This document shows positions 51,687-60,507 of a DNA stretch of 64,000 bases, in pieces. Numbering within the stretch: the stretch's first letter is position 1; every line of letters begins with the position of its first letter. The position numbers and the translations under genes were made by a program. The notes beneath the pieces are model-generated. The model searched no databases. It saw nothing but the letters and a program-made list of their open reading frames with translations, and had not been told where the DNA came from. The stretch spans positions 496,001 to 560,000 of the forward strand of contig JBCCXD010000001.1 of assembly GCA_039192165.1 (NCBI GenBank), read 5' to 3'. Origin of the DNA: Dinoroseobacter sp039192165. Its GTDB lineage: Bacteria; Pseudomonadota; Alphaproteobacteria; Rhodobacterales; Rhodobacteraceae.

Positions 51687-52008
51687 GCCGACTTGGTTGA
51701 AGGCGCGCTTTCTTGAAAAAAAGCAACACCTGCATTCGTTGAGGGGAGGAGGAAGGTCACGAACGCAGGTGTTGCATACCGAGGTTGCAACCAGACATCC
51801 GAAACCGGTTGCAATCCAAGGCTAGCGTTGAAGCGATGCTGCGCCACAGAAGTCCTTTGCTGCAGGCGCAAAAAGCTCGTCAATTGTTGCAAACGCGCTG
51901 CGCGCTGCCCGAATGCGCGCCGGCCATGCCCCGGCTTGCATAGATTTTATGCGGTTATGAGAGTGCTTTCATCTGGACAAGCACCAGATCCGAGAATCGC
52001 AACCGGTT
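51687..52008. other. Gene-free spacer containing a candidate sRNA
   Basis: No protein gene is supported in these 322 bases. The left part holds the candidate small RNA described separately. The right part (about 51890-52008) shows nothing recognisable. Confidence 0.6.
51716..51855 (-). ncRNA. Candidate anti-Shine-Dalgarno ('cuckoo'/CcsR-like) small RNA
   Basis: On the minus strand two stem-loops follow each other. The first (51814-51783) pairs TTGCAACC with GGTTGCAA. The second (51775-51723) has a 17-base stem with one mismatch (GCAACACCTGC then TTCGT, and their complements) and a 19-base loop (51758-51740) holding CUUCCUCCUCCCCU; it is followed directly by seven U (51722-51716), a textbook intrinsic terminator. 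The loop mimics the 16S rRNA anti-SD. Rhodobacter CcsR and rhizobial cuckoo RNAs carry the same CCUCCUCCC loop. A TTGACG box at 51883-51878 is a possible -35; the -10 is weak, so the 5' end is a guess. It could also be processed from the deacetylase mRNA 3' end. Confidence 0.6.
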
Positions 52009-53148
52009 TCAGACCGTGGAGACAGCCCGCAAGCTCGGTATCCGCTTTTGCAAATGCGCAATGCGCGCGCGCACTGTCTGTCGTACCGGGCCTGGACGCG
52101 GGGCGTCCCGCAGAGTGGTCAGCAATTTGATACCAGGTTCCGGTGCCCTCGGTTTGCCCCGCCAGCTTAGGGCGCGCTGGATCTCGATCGCCGCATCCGG
52201 CAATCGCTTCGGGATTTCGTGTCCGTTCAAAGTGGCCCAGACGCCTGCCCAAAGCCTTCCCACGGTCCAGGGATTGTACCCACCACCTCCAAGTACCAGG
52301 AACCGGTCCGTCAATGGTCCTATAGCCGAGATAACGGCCCAGTGCGCGTTGTTGGAAAGCGCCAAACGTGACAGGGGATCCTCCTGAACCGCGTCCGCGC
52401 CGCACTGGACGATGATTGCCTCGGGCGCGAAGGCGGCCAAAGCCGGTAAAATAAGCTCATCCCGCGCAGCCGCCATCTCCGTATCGTTGAACCCCCTTGG
52501 TACAGGAAGGTTCAGAGCAGCGCCTTCGGCGGTATCATCAATGGCCCCGGTAAAAGGCCACCGGCGCTCTTCATGGACCGAGATCATCAAAATATCCGGA
52601 TCGCCAACAAACGCAGAGGCGACCCCATCACAGTGATGCGCGTCGATATCCACATAGGCCAGCCGCCGGAGTCCGGCGATGCGCAAGCTCAGCATCGCCA
52701 GCACGGGATCGTTGAGATAACAAAAGCCGTTGGCGCGATCGCGTAGGCCGTGATGCGTGCCCCCTGCCGGATGGTAAACAACGCCGGGCTCCGCCAAAAG
52801 GGCGCCGGCGAGCATCGATCCTCCCGCGGCAGTTGCCGGACGGCGGAACATCTCTGCAAACACGGGGTTAGACGGTGTGCCGAGATTATGTCTGCGGCGT
52901 ACCTCCGCACTGACCTCTCCGGCAGCTTCGGCAGCCTGCAGAGCTTCGAGGTACTGTCGGTCGTGCCATATCGTCAGCGCCTCGGGCTTTGCGCGTGGAG
53001 AAGTGCGGTATTGCGCGCGCGGCAGCCATCCCATTGCGCGAGACAGATCAATTGCCGTCGAGACCCGCGGGATGCTCAAGGGATGCCAGGAGCCGTAGGT
53101 TGAGTTCCTATAGATCTCGGCGCCGATAAACAGAGGTTGCGGCGTCAA
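52009..53148 (-). CDS. Histone deacetylase-family protein (AcuC/AphA type)
   Basis: A 379-residue arginase-fold deacetylase. Active-site elements are present: GGTHHGLRDRANGFCYLND (His pair), the zinc ligands in AYVDIDAHHCDGV, SVHEERRWP, and the late GADAVQEDPLSRLALS and LGGGGYNPWTVGRLWA. Bacterial members remove acetyl groups from small molecules such as polyamines or from proteins such as acetyl-CoA synthetase. The apparent start is TTG at 53148, overlapping the stop of the glutathione-peroxidase gene upstream (TTGA), which suggests translational coupling; a different start is possible. Confidence 0.88.
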   Translation of the reverse strand: MTPQPLFIGAEIYRNSTYGSWHPLSIPRVSTAIDLSRAMGWLPRAQYRTSPRAKPEALTIWHDRQYLEALQAAEAAGEVSAEVRRRHNLGTPSNPVFAEMFRRPATAAGGSMLAGALLAEPGVVYHPAGGTHHGLRDRANGFCYLNDPVLAMLSLRIAGLRRLAYVDIDAHHCDGVASAFVGDPDILMISVHEERRWPFTGAIDDTAEGAALNLPVPRGFNDTEMAAARDELILPALAAFAPEAIIVQCGADAVQEDPLSRLALSNNAHWAVISAIGPLTDRFLVLGGGGYNPWTVGRLWAGVWATLNGHEIPKRLPDAAIEIQRALSWRGKPRAPEPGIKLLTTLRDAPRPGPVRQTVRARIAHLQKRIPSLRAVSTV

Positions 53149-53687
53149 GAGGACAGCAGCGCCTCTATTTGCCGAAGCACGATCGGCGAGGTTGGTCGTG
53201 TTGACGATCCAAAATGAGCGACATAGCGACCATCGCCATCCAGAAGAACCTTCGTGAAGTTCCAGCGTGGCTTGACACCGTGGGCGTCTTCCAGCCAGCG
53301 ATAAAATGGATGTGCGTTCGGGCCGCGGACCGGGGTGATCTCGGTCATTGGCAAGCTGAGGTTGTAGTTAAGCTCGCAAAACGCGGCGACATCCGCTTCG
53401 GTCTCCAGTTCCTGGTTGAAACTGTCCGATGGAACCGCAAGCACGACAAGGCCGCTTGCGCTGTAACTGTCATAGAGCTTCTGAAGGCCGTCGTATTGCG
53501 GTGTAAACCCGCAACGTGACGCCGTGTTCACAATCATCACCGGTCGACCGCGAAAATCGCCCAACGCGATGTCGCCGCCATCAATCGAAGCAAATGACAC
53601 CGAAGGTACTTCGGCCTGCGTGGCTGCAGGGACCGACAGGCCGCAAGCCACAAAAAAGCCAATCAAGTTTCGGCGCGAAAGTGGCAT
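53145..53687 (-). CDS. Exported glutathione peroxidase-like protein
   Basis: A 180-residue thioredoxin-fold peroxidase. A signal peptide occupies about residues 1-25 (SRRNLIGFFVACGLSVPAATQA; the twin Arg allows Tat export). The peroxidatic residue is Cys, not selenocysteine, in NTASRCGFTPQYDGLQ; the Gln/Trp partners appear in VPSDSFNQE and KPRWNFTKVLLD. It would reduce hydroperoxides in the periplasm. AGGAGG precedes the ATG at 53687, which supports this start over a longer frame. It is coupled to the deacetylase gene. Confidence 0.9.
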   Translation of the reverse strand: MPLSRRNLIGFFVACGLSVPAATQAEVPSVSFASIDGGDIALGDFRGRPVMIVNTASRCGFTPQYDGLQKLYDSYSASGLVVLAVPSDSFNQELETEADVAAFCELNYNLSLPMTEITPVRGPNAHPFYRWLEDAHGVKPRWNFTKVLLDGDGRYVAHFGSSTRPTSPIVLRQIEALLSS

Positions 53688-53847
53688 GGAAGCCTCCTGA
53701 AAGCTATTGGGTTTTCGGTCTGTTCGCTGCGTCGTCAAATAGCAACGCTGCGCGCGCGATCAATTCAATATCCTGAGAATTTTGTGAAACCGACTGGCAA
53801 TGCAGTCCCCCGAGGCATAGAGTAGGCACCCGGGCAGAGGTAAGAAA

Positions 53848-54303
53848 ATGGCGACCATTCTTAGGTCAGATCAGCTCCGAGCGAAGGGAAACGCGCGCAC
53901 TCAGGTCGCTGCGTTGCCCTATATCATGGACAAGGGGAAGCCGCGGGTTCTTCTCGTCACCAGCCGCGAAACGCAACGTTGGGTGATCCCGAAAGGGTGG
54001 CCGATACAGGGGCTGTCTGCCCCAGATGCCGCGAAAGTAGAGGCCTGGGAAGAGGCAGGAATTGTCGGCAAGATTTCGGATCGTTGCCTCGGGTTTTATG
54101 CCTACCACAAGTCTTTTCCGAAATCAGATCCGCTGCCGATCGTGGTGGCAGTCTATCCCATGCGGGTTAAAGCTCTGAAGGACAAATTCCCGGAAGCCGG
54201 GCAGCGTCGCCGCAAGTGGATGAGCCGCAAGAAAGCCGCCGAACGGGTACAGGAACCAGAACTCCGAAAAATTCTGCGCAAATTTGATGGTTCCGTGCGT
54301 TGA
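53848..54303 (+). CDS. Nudix hydrolase
   Basis: A 151-residue Nudix protein related to diphosphoinositol-polyphosphate phosphohydrolase-like alphaproteobacterial enzymes. The Nudix box region runs through IPKGWPIQGL and DAAKVEAWEEAG. In relatives the last part reads REAWEEAG, so the arginine is replaced by valine, which may lower activity. The rest (YHKSFPKSDPLPIVVAVYPMRV) is normal. AGAGGTAAG precedes the ATG. It is divergent from the glutathione-peroxidase gene. Confidence 0.87.
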   Translation: MATILRSDQLRAKGNARTQVAALPYIMDKGKPRVLLVTSRETQRWVIPKGWPIQGLSAPDAAKVEAWEEAGIVGKISDRCLGFYAYHKSFPKSDPLPIVVAVYPMRVKALKDKFPEAGQRRRKWMSRKKAAERVQEPELRKILRKFDGSVR

Positions 54304-54435
54304 TCCTTCGCCAAGTTCTGCAGTGCGATCGAAAATCTCATGGAATTTATTGTCAGGTTAGGGCGCTGCACTTAAGTCTCTCCGATAACGTTTGTTCAAA
54401 GCGCACAACTGCGCTCAGAAAAGGGACCACCGCGC

Positions 54436-54903
54436 ATGATCCGCTACACGCTGAAATGTGACAAAGGCCACCAGTTTGACAGCTGGTTCCAGTCGGCGGA
54501 CGCGTTTGAAACCCTGACAGCGCGAGGTTTGACAGAATGCACAGCCTGCGGCAGCAAGGATGTGACCAAAGCGCTTATGGCGCCGCGGGTAAGCACCGGC
54601 GATAGCTCCGGAACACCCGACGCTGCGCAAGAACTGCCTGAACCCACTGCACAACAGACCCTGTCGTTGACTGAGCCCTCCAGCCCTCTGGAGAAGGCGA
54701 TCTCTAAGCTGCGCAAAGAGGTTGAAAAAAACTCCGACTATGTCGGGGTGAACTTCGCCTCCGAAGCGCGCCGTATGCACGAGGGAGACATGCCTTTGCG
54801 GGCAATACATGGGGAAGCCAACGCGGAAGACGCGCGCGGCTTGATAGAAGACGGCGTACCGGTGATGCCCCTGCCCTTCGGCCCGCGCGACAAGGCAAAT
54901 TAG
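54436..54903 (+). CDS. DUF1178-family zinc-ribbon protein
   Basis: A 155-residue protein. The first 50 residues form a zinc ribbon with cysteines at KCDKGHQF and ECTACGSKDV, as in DUF1178. The middle is Ser/Pro/Glu-rich and the end is a helical domain (LRKEVEKNSDYVGVNFASEARRMHEGD). Function is unknown. AAGGGA precedes the start. The next gene begins 4 bases after the stop, so the two are an operon. Confidence 0.88.
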   Translation: MIRYTLKCDKGHQFDSWFQSADAFETLTARGLTECTACGSKDVTKALMAPRVSTGDSSGTPDAAQELPEPTAQQTLSLTEPSSPLEKAISKLRKEVEKNSDYVGVNFASEARRMHEGDMPLRAIHGEANAEDARGLIEDGVPVMPLPFGPRDKAN

Positions 54904-54907
54904 CAAC

Positions 54908-55573
54908 ATGCTGAGCGTGGTCACCGGCGCGTCGCGCGGCATTGGTCAGCAACTGGTTCGTGAACTTCACGGACGCGGGCGTAAGGTATGCGGCACCTAT
55001 CGCACGCATGTTCCGCAAGACACACCCGGCGTAGACTGGGTCCCGCTCGATGTGCGAGACACGGCAAGCCATATGGCACTCGCGACGAAGCTGGACGATC
55101 AGCCGGTCTCCTTGCTCGTCTGCAATGCCGGCGTGTATCTTGACAGACAAGAAGGGCTGGCGGACGGCTACCCGCCTGAGATGTGGGCGGACATGTTTGC
55201 TGTAAACGTGACAGGTGTATTTTTAACAATTCAGGCGTTGATGCCGCAGCTCCAGCAAGCGGGCAAATCAAAGATCGCAATCATCTCATCGCAGATGGCC
55301 TCCCACACGCGCGCGCCCGGGCGCTCATATATTTACCGCGCCTCCAAGGCAGCTGTTCTCAACCTCGGGCGCAACCTTGCCTCTGACTTGCGCGGGCTTG
55401 ATATTTCAGTAGGCATCTACCACCCGGGGTGGGTCCAAACCGATATGGGAGGGCAGACAGCAGAGTTATCGGTTGAGGAAGCCGCGAAGGGCCTTGTCGA
55501 CCGCTTTGAAGCTCTGTCGCTGGAGACAACGGGCTGTTTCGAGACATGGCATGGACAACAGCATCCCTACTGA
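54908..55573 (+). CDS. Short-chain dehydrogenase/reductase
   Basis: A 221-residue classical SDR. The cofactor loop is VTGASRGIGQQLV, the NAG motif is LVCNAGVYLD, and the catalytic Ser, Tyr and Lys lie in IAIISSQMASHTRAPGRSYIYRASKAA. The basic residues after the first loop suggest NADP(H). The substrate is unknown. It follows the DUF1178 gene closely and its last 23 bases overlap the next gene. Confidence 0.9.
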   Translation: MLSVVTGASRGIGQQLVRELHGRGRKVCGTYRTHVPQDTPGVDWVPLDVRDTASHMALATKLDDQPVSLLVCNAGVYLDRQEGLADGYPPEMWADMFAVNVTGVFLTIQALMPQLQQAGKSKIAIISSQMASHTRAPGRSYIYRASKAAVLNLGRNLASDLRGLDISVGIYHPGWVQTDMGGQTAELSVEEAAKGLVDRFEALSLETTGCFETWHGQQHPY

Positions 55574-56123
55574 GCCGCCCGTTCTGATCGTATTCGGCGG
55601 CAGGCCAGGTTCCGGGAAATCGACGATTGCCCAGGCCTTGAGCGGAAGTCTCGGTGCTGTTTTGCTGGAGATTGACCGGATTGAAGCCCCGATCCAAGCC
55701 AAGCATGGCCGCGATATCGGGCCGCTCGGCTACAATGTCGCCTATCAGGTGGCCACCTCAAACCTGGATCTCGGCCATATCGTAGTGGCCGATTGCGTGA
55801 ACCCAATTGCCGTAACGCGCAATGCCTGGGCCAGTGTCGCCATGGGATGCAAGGCCACGTTGGTGCAAGTCAATGTGATCTGCTCAGACGTGCAGGTGCA
55901 CCGTCGCCGTGTTGAGCAGCGTCTGATGGAGCGTCCTATGCAGGGTTTGCCGGACTGGGACAGCGTGCGGGCGCGGCAGATCGATGAATGGCCGGATGCA
56001 GACATCACCCTCGACACTGCCACGCAGGACCCGGGTGCGGCGGTTACCGAAATTCGCAATAGCCTGTGCCATCTTGCGCCGTCCCGCTTTGTCGGCGCGG
56101 TCGCCGGAAAAAAGACGTTCTAG
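55551..56123 (+). CDS. P-loop ATPase/kinase, unknown substrate
   Basis: A 190-residue protein. The Walker A is VFGGRPGSGKSTIAQAL, the acidic LLEIDRIEA lies after it, and arginines that could form a lid are in VHRRRVEQRLMERP. These are marks of small-molecule kinases such as gluconate- or shikimate-kinase-like enzymes; no specific family is certain. The start at 55551 overlaps the SDR end in another frame, with only a weak ribosome site, so it is probably read by coupling. It is convergent with the aquaporin gene. Confidence 0.78.
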   Translation: MDNSIPTEPPVLIVFGGRPGSGKSTIAQALSGSLGAVLLEIDRIEAPIQAKHGRDIGPLGYNVAYQVATSNLDLGHIVVADCVNPIAVTRNAWASVAMGCKATLVQVNVICSDVQVHRRRVEQRLMERPMQGLPDWDSVRARQIDEWPDADITLDTATQDPGAAVTEIRNSLCHLAPSRFVGAVAGKKTF

Positions 56124-56124
56124 T

Positions 56125-56811
56125 CTAGGGCTTTGGAACTCTTGCTGCGCTTTCAGCTGGCGCAGCCAACAGCCAGCGAAACACCACAAACGCCAGTATC
56201 GCGCCCAGGGCTTCTGCCAAAACAAAAGCCGGCACGTCCACGGGTCGAATGCCCGCGAATGTATCCGAAAAAGCCCGCGCGATCGCGACGGCAGGGTTCG
56301 CAAAGCTTGTCGAGGCTGTGAACCAATAGGCCGCCGTTATGTAAAGCCCGACCAACCATGGTATCGCCGCGGGACGAAACTTAAGCCCTGCCAGAATGGC
56401 GCCAACCAGGCCAAAGGTTGCAATCACTTCGGCGAGCCATTGCGCGGGGCCCGCGCGCGCCGTTTGGGAAAACTGAATCAAAGGCAGCTCGAACATCGCG
56501 TGCGCCAGAACGCTGCCAAGAAAGCCCCCCGCGACCTGTGTAAGAACATAGCCACCAGCAATCGGCAGCGCGATATCCTTCCGAAGCGCGAACACCAGCG
56601 TAACCGCAGGATTGAAATGTGCCCCGGAAATCGGCGCCAGCATGGTGATCAGCACGATAAGGATGGCGCCAGTGGGCAATGTGTTGCCCAACAGCGAAAC
56701 GCCAATGTCCTCGGACAACCGGTCTGCCATGATGCCGGACCCGACCACGGTGGCGACAAGAAAGCAGGTTCCCAGAAACTCGGCGACCAACCTCTGCTGA
56801 GTGGAATACAT
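56125..56811 (-). CDS. Aquaglyceroporin (MIP family, AqpS-like)
   Basis: A 228-residue channel with six membrane helices and the two NPA loops: ISGAHFNPAVTLVFALR and STSFANPAVAIARAFSDTFAGIRPVDVP. The second loop closely resembles AqpS-type channels found in ars clusters of Sinorhizobium and actinobacteria, which conduct arsenite, methylarsenicals and glycerol. The arsenic operon lies about 5 kb away. AGGAGCC precedes the ATG at 56811. A role in glycerol or water flux is equally possible. Confidence 0.85.
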   Translation of the reverse strand: MYSTQQRLVAEFLGTCFLVATVVGSGIMADRLSEDIGVSLLGNTLPTGAILIVLITMLAPISGAHFNPAVTLVFALRKDIALPIAGGYVLTQVAGGFLGSVLAHAMFELPLIQFSQTARAGPAQWLAEVIATFGLVGAILAGLKFRPAAIPWLVGLYITAAYWFTASTSFANPAVAIARAFSDTFAGIRPVDVPAFVLAEALGAILAFVVFRWLLAAPAESAARVPKP

Positions 56812-56986
56812 CGGTTGGCTCCTGCAGCTCAAAGCGGTTCACACGATCGACGCAGGGCCGGTACGCCGTAACCCGAAACATGCGACAAGCGCTTGATATC
56901 TGCAGTTACGCCGCGAGCCAACACTCCCTTGCCCTGCTCAGCCCTTTGGCCTAAACGGCGACGACTGCGAGGGACGAGAGGCGCAA

Positions 56987-58225
56987 ATGCCCATTCTTGT
57001 AATGAAATTCGGCGGGACTTCGGTCGCGGATCTGGGCAAGATCAAGAATGCGGCGGAGAAGGTGAAACGCGAGGTTGATCGCGGCTACAAGGTCATCGTT
57101 ATCGTTTCTGCGATGTCCGGCAAGACCAACGAACTGGTTGGCTGGGTCGACCAGACATCACCGCTCTATGACGCACGCGAGTATGATGCCGTGGTCAGCT
57201 CCGGCGAGAATGTCACCGCCGGGCTTATGGCATTGACTTTGCAGGAAATGGACGTCCCGGCGCGCAGTTGGCAGGGCTGGCAGGTTCCGGTAAAAACCAG
57301 CGCCACGCATGCTGCTGCGCGGATCGAAGAAATTCCACGCGATAATCTCGACGCGAAGTTCCAAGAGGGCATGGACGTCGCTGTGGTCGCGGGCTTCCAG
57401 GGCATCAGCCCGGAGGGCAGGATCACGACATTGGGACGCGGGGGCTCGGATACCACTGCCGTTGCATTTGCCGCGGCCTTTCAGGCCGAGCGTTGTGATA
57501 TCTATACCGATGTGGACGGGGTCTACACCACGGACCCTCGCATTACATCGAAAGCGCGCAAACTCGATAAAATCGCTTTCGAAGAAATGCTGGAGCTGGC
57601 CTCATTAGGGGCAAAGGTCCTTCAAACCCGTTCTGTAGAGCTTGCGATGCGCTACAAGGTGCGGCTCCGGGTTCTGTCGAGCTTCGAGGAAAACACGCCT
57701 GAATCAGGCACACTGGTCTGCGATGAGGAAGAGATTATGGAAAGCAATGTTGTCTCTGGGGTCGCCTACTCTCGCGACGAATCCAAAATGACCCTCATTT
57801 CAGTGGCCGACCGCCCTGGCATTGCCGCGGCCATTTTTGGCCCGCTTTCCGAGGCCGGCGTCAATGTCGATATGATTGTTCAGAACATCTCCGAAGATGG
57901 GCGCACCGATATGACCTTTTCATGTCCCACGGATCAGGTGATGCGCGCAGAGCGCGCGATCAAGGAAGCCAAGGAGCACGGGGAGATCAATTTCCAAGAG
58001 CTCGTCGCCGATACCGATGTCGCCAAAGTCTCCGTGGTTGGTATCGGCATGCGCTCTCACGCCGGTGTCGCGGCGCGCATGTTCCAGGCGTTGCGCGATG
58101 AAAACATCAACATCCGCGTGATCACGACCTCCGAGATCAAAATTTCCGTCCTGATTGAGCGGAAATATATGGAACTCGCGGTCCAAGCACTCCATGATGC
58201 TTTCGGATTGGAGAAGGCAGCCTGA
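56987..58225 (+). CDS. lysC: Aspartate kinase
   Basis: A 412-residue monofunctional aspartokinase, the first step to lysine, threonine and methionine. The start MKFGGTSVADLGKIK is canonical, the kinase core contains VVIVSAMSGKTNELV and TTLGRGGSDTTAVAFA, and two ACT domains at the C-terminus (about 265-410) carry feedback sites (SVADRPGIAAAIFGPLSEAGVNVD and VSVVGIGMRSHAGV). It lies 22 bases before ptsP. Product feeds methionine synthesis, for which bmtB/bmtC are elsewhere in the window. Confidence 0.96.
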   Translation: MPILVMKFGGTSVADLGKIKNAAEKVKREVDRGYKVIVIVSAMSGKTNELVGWVDQTSPLYDAREYDAVVSSGENVTAGLMALTLQEMDVPARSWQGWQVPVKTSATHAAARIEEIPRDNLDAKFQEGMDVAVVAGFQGISPEGRITTLGRGGSDTTAVAFAAAFQAERCDIYTDVDGVYTTDPRITSKARKLDKIAFEEMLELASLGAKVLQTRSVELAMRYKVRLRVLSSFEENTPESGTLVCDEEEIMESNVVSGVAYSRDESKMTLISVADRPGIAAAIFGPLSEAGVNVDMIVQNISEDGRTDMTFSCPTDQVMRAERAIKEAKEHGEINFQELVADTDVAKVSVVGIGMRSHAGVAARMFQALRDENINIRVITTSEIKISVLIERKYMELAVQALHDAFGLEKAA

Positions 58226-58247
58226 GTGAACAAGGTGCCGGAGCGGC

Positions 58248-60491
58248 ATGTCAGAACGACTTGAAACGGAAAGCCGTAAACTTCTCAGACGCTTGCAGGC
58301 CACTCTAGCGGAAGCGGGTGAGGGTCAAGAGCGGCTGGACCATATAACCCATCTGATCGCGGACAGCATGGGCACACAGGTGTGTTCAATTTACCTTTTT
58401 CGGGACGAAGACACGCTTGAGTTGTGCGCGACCGAGGGCCTGAATCCAGAAGCTGTGCACAAGACCCGCATGCGCGTTGGCGAAGGGCTCGTTGGACGCG
58501 TGGCGCGCGGCAAGCGCGCTCTGAACACGGCTGACGCGCCCGCGACACGGGGCTTCCGGTATATGCCGGAAACCGGGGAAGAGATTTTTTCAAGCTTCCT
58601 TGGCGTGCCAATTCAGCGCCTCGGCGAGATGCTGGGAGTGCTCGTCGTGCAATCGCGCGACAAGCGCGAATACTCCGCAGACGAAGTTTATGCGCTCGAA
58701 GTGGTCGCCATGGTCGTGGCAGAGATGAAAGAACTTGGCGCCTTCACAGGCGAAGGCGCTGCGCTTGCCGCACCTCACAAAAATCCGGTGATGATCCGGG
58801 GCAGTGTCGCTCAGGAAGGTGTTGCGGTCGGGCACGCCTATCTGCACGAACCCAGAGTTGTCGTAACCCGGCTGGTTGCCGAGGATACGGAGGCAGAAAT
58901 CGCCAAACTGCGAGACGTGGTCGACAAACTGCGCGTTTCTGTCGACGAAATGCTCGATACAGCTCAAAGCGAAGACAGCGAACAGCTCCAGATCCTCGAA
59001 GCTTACCGCATGTTCGCGAACTCGCGCGGCTGGATGCGCCGGATGGAGGAAAGCATCTCGTCGGGTTTGTCGGCAGAAGCTGCTGTTGAGAAAGAACAGA
59101 GCGCCGCCCGGGCCCGGATGGAACAGGTCCCCGACCCTTATCTTCGCGAAAGACTGCATGACCTCGACGATCTGTCGAACCGCCTGTTGCGAATGTTGAC
59201 CGGGCAAGGCAGCGAAACCGGGGCCGAGGTTCCGCCCGATCCGATCCTCATTGCCCGCAATATCGGACCAGGAGAGCTTCTGGATTATGGCCGGTCCCTG
59301 AAGGGGATCATTCTGGAGGAAGGCTCCGTTGGCAGTCACGCTGCCGTGGTCGCCCGCGCCCTCGCCATTCCGCTCATCGTGCATGCGGGCCGGGTCACGA
59401 CAGAAGCGCTGAACGGCGACCTTGTGCTGGTCGACGGCGAGCAGGGTATCGTCCACCTCCGGCCCGACGATACCGTGCAGGCGCATTTCTCCGACAAAAT
59501 GGCGATGCAGGCCAAAGCGCAGGAGCGATACGCATCGCTGCGCGACAAGCCAGCGCAAACGCGTTGCGGAAACGTGGTTTCGCTGCAAATGAACGCAGGT
59601 CTTATGGCTGATTTGCCTTCGCTGCCCACATCAGGGGCCGACAGTGTGGGCTTGTTCCGGACTGAGTTGCAGTTTCTGACCCGGTCCAAGGTGCCCAAAC
59701 GCTCCGAGCTGGCGACGATTTACTCGCGCGTTCTGGATGCTGCGCAAGGAAAGCGCGTGGTATTTCGCACACTCGATATCGGCTCGGACAAGGTGCTGTC
59801 CTATATGAAGCCGCAGGATGAACCCAACCCGGCACTGGGTTGGCGCGCGATCCGTGTAGGACTGGACAAGCCCGGGGTGATGCGCATGCAGCTCCAGGCG
59901 CTGATCCGGGCGGCAAACGGACGTCCGCTGACCGTCATGTTCCCCTTTGTGGCGCAACTTGACGAGTTCACTAAAGCGCGCGACGCGCTGCTGCGCGAGA
60001 TGGACCGCGAAAACGCGCTCGGACGTGTCCTGCCCGCGTCGCTGGAAATTGGCGCGATGCTGGAGACCCCGAGCCTGGCCTTCTCGCCAAATGCCTTTTT
60101 CGAGATGGCAGATTTTATCTCGATCGGTGGAAATGACCTCAAGCAGTTCTTTTTTGCCGCCGATCGCGAAAACGAACGGGTGCGCCGCCGCTACGACACG
60201 CTGAATGTCAGTTTTCTGAGCTTTCTTGAGCTTATTGTAAGCCGGTGCCGCGATGTCGGGACACCGCTGAGCTTTTGTGGCGAAGATGCCGGTCGTCCTG
60301 TGGAAGCGCTTTGTTTTGCGGCGATGGGCCTGCGAAGTCTGTCTATGCGCCCGGCCTCGATCGGACCGGTCAAACATCTGCTGCGCAGGAGCGATTTGCG
60401 CGAGGTCCGCGCGGTCATTTCAGAGGCGCGCGCCAATGGCGCGATGACCGTCCGGCCAGCTGTCATGGACTGGTTGCGCACGCAAAGCTGA
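58248..60491 (+). CDS. ptsP: Nitrogen phosphotransferase enzyme I (EI-Ntr)
   Basis: A 747-residue EI-Ntr. An N-terminal GAF domain (about 15-165), the sensor that binds glutamine in relatives, precedes the PTS enzyme I domains. The phosphohistidine is in EEGSVGSHAAVVARALAIP; the PEP-binding barrel contains LFRTELQFLTRSK and FISIGGNDLKQF, and SFCGEDAGRP near the end. It starts the PTS-Ntr relay to NPr and EIIA-Ntr, which controls potassium and nitrogen physiology. It is the second gene after lysC, an arrangement common in alphaproteobacteria. Confidence 0.95.
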   Translation: MSERLETESRKLLRRLQATLAEAGEGQERLDHITHLIADSMGTQVCSIYLFRDEDTLELCATEGLNPEAVHKTRMRVGEGLVGRVARGKRALNTADAPATRGFRYMPETGEEIFSSFLGVPIQRLGEMLGVLVVQSRDKREYSADEVYALEVVAMVVAEMKELGAFTGEGAALAAPHKNPVMIRGSVAQEGVAVGHAYLHEPRVVVTRLVAEDTEAEIAKLRDVVDKLRVSVDEMLDTAQSEDSEQLQILEAYRMFANSRGWMRRMEESISSGLSAEAAVEKEQSAARARMEQVPDPYLRERLHDLDDLSNRLLRMLTGQGSETGAEVPPDPILIARNIGPGELLDYGRSLKGIILEEGSVGSHAAVVARALAIPLIVHAGRVTTEALNGDLVLVDGEQGIVHLRPDDTVQAHFSDKMAMQAKAQERYASLRDKPAQTRCGNVVSLQMNAGLMADLPSLPTSGADSVGLFRTELQFLTRSKVPKRSELATIYSRVLDAAQGKRVVFRTLDIGSDKVLSYMKPQDEPNPALGWRAIRVGLDKPGVMRMQLQALIRAANGRPLTVMFPFVAQLDEFTKARDALLREMDRENALGRVLPASLEIGAMLETPSLAFSPNAFFEMADFISIGGNDLKQFFFAADRENERVRRRYDTLNVSFLSFLELIVSRCRDVGTPLSFCGEDAGRPVEALCFAAMGLRSLSMRPASIGPVKHLLRRSDLREVRAVISEARANGAMTVRPAVMDWLRTQS

Positions 60492-60507
60492 AGCGGCGCG
60501 GCATGGG

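Noticed and set aside
55984..56871. Plus-strand 295-residue basic frame opposite the aquaporin gene
   Set aside because: Arg/Gln/Asn-rich shadow of a membrane-protein gene; no family resemblance.
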